Assembly: GCA_002480015.1 (NCBI GenBank)
Contig: DLQD01000030.1
Span: 1 to 64,000 of the forward strand
Length of the DNA stretch: 64,000 nt
DNA from: Opitutia bacterium UBA7441
GTDB lineage: Bacteria > Verrucomicrobiota > Verrucomicrobiia > Opitutales > Coraliomargaritaceae
Direction: 5' to 3'
The notes beneath the pieces are model-generated. The model ran no database searches. It was not told the DNA's origin and was given only the letters and a program-made list of their open reading frames with translations. Shown in pieces: positions 60,202-64,000 of the stretch; position 1 is the first letter of the stretch; every line of letters begins with the position of its first letter. The translations under genes and the position numbers were made by a program.

Positions 60202-62130
60202 ATGACAGCTTCGAATAAAGATAAATCTCCGTCTTGGTCGGTCACAGATTCGGAAAACTACTACGGTCTCAAACGTTGGGGCGGGGGGCACTTCTCGATC
60301 GATTCGGAAGGCTTTATGCAAGTGCACCCCTTGCGCGACCAAAGGAGTATCCGCATCCATGATATCGTGAGAGAAGCCGCCGAGAAAGGTCTCAAGCCGC
60401 CTCTCACCGTGCGTATTCAGGACCTCCTCCACACGCGAGTCATTCAGCTCAATGAGCTCTTTCGCGAAGCGATCAAAGACGAGAGATATGCGGGCCGCTA
60501 CCGTGGTGTTTTTCCGATCAAAGTGAATCAACTGCGTGAGGTGGTGGAAGAGATCCAAGACGCGGGCAAGCCCTTCCACTATGGTCTCGAGTGTGGTAGT
60601 AAGCCCGAGTTGATGATCGCGATTGCAATGCATAAAGACCCGAAGTCTTTGATTATCTGTAACGGCTATAAAGATGACGAATTCATTCGCTTAGCCTTGC
60701 AGGGCGTACGCCTCGGTAAAGAGATCTATCTCGTCGTCGAGCAGCTCAGTGAAGTGCCGCGAATCATTCAAATTTCCAAGAAGCTCGGCGTCACGCCCCG
60801 CATCGGCTTCCGCATTAAGCTTGCAACAGTGGGGGAGGGTAAGTGGGCGAGTTCTTCTGGAGAGGATGCTAAATTTGGGCTCACTAGTCCCGAGATTATC
60901 GACGCTGCCAAGCGGCTTAAGCGTGCCGGTTTCACGGACAGCCTCAGGTTGATCCACTTCCATATCGGCTCGCAAGTGCCCAACATTCAGACCATTAAAA
61001 AGGCTACGGTCGAAGCCGCGCGTTTCTACTGCGAGCTCAAGAAGATGGGCTTCCCTATGGAACTTATGGATGTGGGTGGCGGGCTCGGTATCGACTATGA
61101 TGGCTCTCGCAGTAATTACGAAAGCTCCATGAACTACACCATGCGCGAGTATGCGCGTGACGTTGTGTATAATATTAATACCGTTTGCCGGGATTCTGGA
61201 GTCACTGTGCCTGATATCGTATCAGAGAGTGGCCGTGCGATCGTGGCTCCCCACTCCATTTTGATCACCGAAGTTTGCGATCGGATCTCCAAGACTGCCG
61301 TTGGCCCTAAGCCGTCTCCTAAAAATAAGAAGGTCAACCCTATCTTGCGGGACCTGCAGGCGATTCTCGATAACGAGCATGAATCGTCGCCACTGGAGCG
61401 TTACCACGATGCCCTACAGAAAAAGGAAGAGTCGAACAATCTCTTCAGCCTAGGTTACCTTGACCTGGCGGAGCGTGCGCAGGCCGATGCGACCTACTGG
61501 GCAATCTGCCAAGAACTCTGCGAACAGACGAAGAACGGCAGTTATACGCCTGAAGACTTGGAGAGCTTGCCGCAGATGATGGCCGACCAATACGTTTGCA
61601 ACTTTTCCGTCTTCCAGTCGCTGATCGACCATTGGGCCTGTAAACAGCTCTTCCCTATTGCGCCTCTGCACCGCTTGAACGAATGCCCTGATGTCGATGC
61701 TACACTGGTGGACATCACCTGCGATAGCGAGGGTAAGGTTTCTTCCTTTACTGATGTTGAAGATATCCGTCAAACCATCCGTTTGCATAAGCTGAAACCG
61801 AAAGACCCTTACTACCTAGGCGTCTTTCTGGTCGGGGCCTATCAGGATATCATGGGCGACTTGCATAATCTATTCGGTCGTGTGAACGAAGTCCATGTCT
61901 TCCTTGAAGACGACGAAGAAGATGGTTTCTATATCGAAGATAGTATCAAGGGTTTTACGGCCAGTGACGTGCTCGGCTTCACTCAATACGATGGGCATAT
62001 CTTGACCCGTCGTATGAAAAAGCAGATCGACCGCGCAACGAAGGCAGACGAAATCAAGCCGCGTGAGGGCACTCGCATGCTCGACGAATATGCGGAACTT
62101 TTGCGCGGCCATACCTACCTGGCAACTTAA
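60202..62130 (+). CDS. speA: Biosynthetic arginine decarboxylase
   Basis: A 642-residue PLP enzyme that makes agmatine from arginine, the first step to putrescine and spermidine. The PLP Lys is about K107 (GVFPIKVNQ); the barrel contains FHIGSQVPN and MDVGGGLGIDYDG. The C-terminal beta domain and helical insertion are complete. Length matches SpeA (about 630-660), larger than the eukaryote-like ornithine decarboxylases. The ATG at 60202 is preferred over 60160. Confidence 0.95.
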   Translation: MTASNKDKSPSWSVTDSENYYGLKRWGGGHFSIDSEGFMQVHPLRDQRSIRIHDIVREAAEKGLKPPLTVRIQDLLHTRVIQLNELFREAIKDERYAGRYRGVFPIKVNQLREVVEEIQDAGKPFHYGLECGSKPELMIAIAMHKDPKSLIICNGYKDDEFIRLALQGVRLGKEIYLVVEQLSEVPRIIQISKKLGVTPRIGFRIKLATVGEGKWASSSGEDAKFGLTSPEIIDAAKRLKRAGFTDSLRLIHFHIGSQVPNIQTIKKATVEAARFYCELKKMGFPMELMDVGGGLGIDYDGSRSNYESSMNYTMREYARDVVYNINTVCRDSGVTVPDIVSESGRAIVAPHSILITEVCDRISKTAVGPKPSPKNKKVNPILRDLQAILDNEHESSPLERYHDALQKKEESNNLFSLGYLDLAERAQADATYWAICQELCEQTKNGSYTPEDLESLPQMMADQYVCNFSVFQSLIDHWACKQLFPIAPLHRLNECPDVDATLVDITCDSEGKVSSFTDVEDIRQTIRLHKLKPKDPYYLGVFLVGAYQDIMGDLHNLFGRVNEVHVFLEDDEEDGFYIEDSIKGFTASDVLGFTQYDGHILTRRMKKQIDRATKADEIKPREGTRMLDEYAELLRGHTYLAT

Positions 62131-62187
62131 GGCTACTGCATCAAAAACTCGCTTCGGCCCTGATAAAAGTCTTGAATCACCGCTGTC

Positions 62188-63642
62188 ATGTCCGATGCAC
62201 CTAAAATGATTAACTGGCCGGAGGCCGCCCGTGCTCTGCATCGCCGAGTCGGGGACCGTGCCTTTGAGCCAGCGGTACTGGAGCACGTCCGTGGAGCTGG
62301 TGCTGTGTTGGTCGCTTGTTCCGGAGGCGCGGATTCGGTCTTTTTACTCTGCTCCTTGGTGGCCAATGCTCATTCGCTGGGGCTGCGCCTCCACGTGGCG
62401 CACTATAATCATCGCTGGAGGGGTGAAGATTCCGACGCCGATGCCGCGTTTGTTCAATCGCTGGCCAGGGCTTTTAAACTGCCATTTTTAAGTGATACTC
62501 GCCCGGATAATGAGGCTGCCTTCACCGAGACGACCGCTCGTGCACTGCGTCTGGACTTTCTTCGCAAAGCCGCGCATAGTCAAAAGTGCGCTTTTATCCT
62601 CTTCGGCCATCAGCTCGACGATATTATTGAGACGCAACTCCAGCGTATCGTCCGTGGCTGTGCTTCCGATGGCCTGGCTGCACCGCGGCCGATCGCCTTC
62701 TTCGATGACGAACCGACGCACCTGCGCCCCTTGCTTCATCTGCGTGCCGGAGATATCCGCATGGCACTCAACGCCACCTCGATCTCCTGGCGCGAAGACA
62801 GCTCAAACGACGATGTCAGTATTGCCCGAAATGCTCTGCGTAAACAGATCATCCCCGACTTAGCCGCAGCCCTGGGTAGAGACCCTGCGATGGGTGCGTC
62901 ACGCAGTCGCCGTTTACTCGAAGAGGATGCTGCCGCGCTCGATGCACTCTCCCGCGAGCGTTTGCCGGAGGCGTATGCCCATGCGCCCATTCTGCAACGG
63001 GCCGCGCTCCGCATTCTGCCTCCTGCGCTCCTGCGCCGTGCGCTCGCGGAGTGGCTGAATGGGCACGATTTGATCCGATCGGTCGGGGCCCCTGCTATGG
63101 ATATGCTGATCGAGACTATCCGTAGTCAGCGCGAGCGCTACCGCATGAGTGCGGGCGCCTATTATATTCTGATCGATGCCGATACGCTCTCATGGGAGCA
63201 TGAAGATGCGTCTACCTCGCGAGAGGTGATCCAACCGGCTACATTGGAGCCAGGCGAACCGGTCTTTTTATCCAACGGAGCCCTCATCGAAGCTGAGATC
63301 GTCGAACTCAGCGCTACACTACGCTCCCGACTAGAGTCGGGCTCCATTGACCCGTCTAAGGAGGCCATCATCGCCTACCACGACGAGCCTAGCTTCGAGA
63401 TCCGCGCCTGGCAACACGGAGATCGCTTCCACCCGCTCGGCGCCCCTGGCCGAAAAAAGCTTAAAGACTGGTTTATCAATCGTCGTATTCCTCTAGCGGA
63501 ACGAAAAAGGCTTCCTCTTGTCCTTAATGCGTCCGCAGAAGTCATCTGGGTGCCTGGGTTTCCGCCTGCGGAAAGCCGCAAAATTCAGTCGGCGACGAAC
63601 AAGGCTCTTAGGTTGACTTACGAAACAAGAAATCCACTTTGA
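62188..63642 (+). CDS. tilS: tRNA(Ile)-lysidine synthase
   Basis: A 484-residue enzyme that converts C34 of tRNA(Ile)(CAU) to lysidine, which lets it read AUA. The PP-loop motif SGGADS is at about 45-50, and HQLDDIIET lies near 135. The C-terminal part carries the TilS substrate-binding domains (RAWQHGDRFHPLG near 410). The next gene starts 7 bases after its stop; the tilS-ftsH order is common in bacteria. Confidence 0.93.
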   Translation: MSDAPKMINWPEAARALHRRVGDRAFEPAVLEHVRGAGAVLVACSGGADSVFLLCSLVANAHSLGLRLHVAHYNHRWRGEDSDADAAFVQSLARAFKLPFLSDTRPDNEAAFTETTARALRLDFLRKAAHSQKCAFILFGHQLDDIIETQLQRIVRGCASDGLAAPRPIAFFDDEPTHLRPLLHLRAGDIRMALNATSISWREDSSNDDVSIARNALRKQIIPDLAAALGRDPAMGASRSRRLLEEDAAALDALSRERLPEAYAHAPILQRAALRILPPALLRRALAEWLNGHDLIRSVGAPAMDMLIETIRSQRERYRMSAGAYYILIDADTLSWEHEDASTSREVIQPATLEPGEPVFLSNGALIEAEIVELSATLRSRLESGSIDPSKEAIIAYHDEPSFEIRAWQHGDRFHPLGAPGRKKLKDWFINRRIPLAERKRLPLVLNASAEVIWVPGFPPAESRKIQSATNKALRLTYETRNPL

Positions 63643-63649
63643 CCCATTC

Positions 63650-64000
63650 ATGTCATCAGAGAACAACAAGTCATCGAAGAACGATCCCGGTAAGAACGGC
63701 TCACCTCAGCGCTTCCAGCCCAAGGTGTTGCTGGTTTATCTGGTCATCGTTGCTGCTATTTTAACGATCTGGTTCGCCAACCCCGGAGCGGGTACTAACC
63801 TAAAGCAACTTACGATAAGTGAGTTAATACAGGCGGTCAAAGCCGGCCAAATTGCCGAGGGCGATGGCCTCATGGAGCCCGATCCTTCCTACGGGCGAGA
63901 TGGCTACGTCATAAACGGCGAGATGTCCAACCCCGCGCTTAGCGAGGTCGAGGGTGGCCTCGCGCCCGCTTCGGATGTGCCCTCTAAGATCCGCTTCACC
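63650..64000 (+). CDS. ftsH: FtsH N-terminus, partial at window edge
   Basis: The frame starts at the ATG at 63650 and stays open to the end of the window (117 codons). The visible part has a Lys/Ser-rich cytosolic start, one membrane helix (about 26-45, VLLVYLVIVAAILTIWF), then the start of the periplasmic domain with QLTISELIQAVKAGQI. This layout and the position after tilS point to the membrane AAA+ zinc protease FtsH. The ATPase and protease domains lie outside the window, so the call rests on the N-terminus and context. Confidence 0.7.
   Translation, partial: MSSENNKSSKNDPGKNGSPQRFQPKVLLVYLVIVAAILTIWFANPGAGTNLKQLTISELIQAVKAGQIAEGDGLMEPDPSYGRDGYVINGEMSNPALSEVEGGLAPASDVPSKIRFT

Overview
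The window is 64 kb of chromosome from a Gram-negative bacterium. It carries lipid A genes (LpxC-FabZ fusion, LpxA), RseP, a PEGA lipoprotein and type IV pilus/type II secretion machinery. The fused lpxC-fabZ, a eukaryote-type glutamine synthetase (GSII), an NhaC antiporter, FG-GAP proteins, a relic of a secreted protein with a DSWEL motif, and the scarcity of Shine-Dalgarno sequences together suggest Verrucomicrobiota, probably a marine Opitutae/Puniceicoccales (Coraliomargarita-like) organism. That placement is inference from gene content; no 16S rRNA gene is present.

Layout. 0-9.9 kb: gluQ, a DEAD-box helicase, rsmE, metH with a palindrome at its start, a relic of a secreted protein, a Cys-rich 28-residue-repeat protein and nhaC. 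9.9-13.7 kb: a minus-strand heme block (hemH, then a VapBC-type toxin-antitoxin pair, a CcsA/HemX-like membrane protein and hemA). 13.8-18.9 kb: a membrane protein, recO/DUF502, a YqaB-like HAD phosphatase, lpxC-fabZ and lpxA. 19-25.6 kb: an HtrA protease, then a cassette of an MshEN-like protein, two receiver proteins with AAA-like but motif-less C-termini, and a PilB/GspE ATPase. 25.6-29.5 kb: argS, a RAYT (REP transposase), dgkA, trmL. 29.5-31.8 kb: a decayed stretch around a DegT aminotransferase. 31.8-37.5 kb: glnA (GSII), a mini-kinase plus PP2C phosphatase pair, tRNA-Leu(CAG), an M29 aminopeptidase and dnaX with an A10 slippery run. 37.6-41.9 kb: uppS-cdsA-dxr-rseP. 42-45.7 kb: a nucleoside salvage operon (deoA-punA-upp-MBL hydrolase). 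45.85-46.03 kb: a probable 6S RNA ahead of cysH. 47-52.2 kb: cupin, trxB, pdxH, mgtE, a second helicase and a double-ACT protein. 52.4-57.6 kb: a secreted three-gene operon (trypsin-like protease, large secreted protein, FG-GAP protein). 57.7-64 kb: a CNNM/CorC-like protein, PEGA lipoprotein, gcvH, speA, tilS and the start of a probable ftsH.

The most interesting signals are: (1) two A-AAA-AAG slippery sites, one in dnaX (A10, joining a gamma-like and a tau-like product) and one in the vapB-type antitoxin (A7), whose two halves lie in different frames; (2) the four-module CxxxC repeat protein with exact 28-residue periodicity; (3) the tandem receiver proteins without ATPase motifs next to the pilus ATPase; (4) the 6S RNA candidate; (5) GTAG-footed palindromes that look like targets of the resident RAYT.
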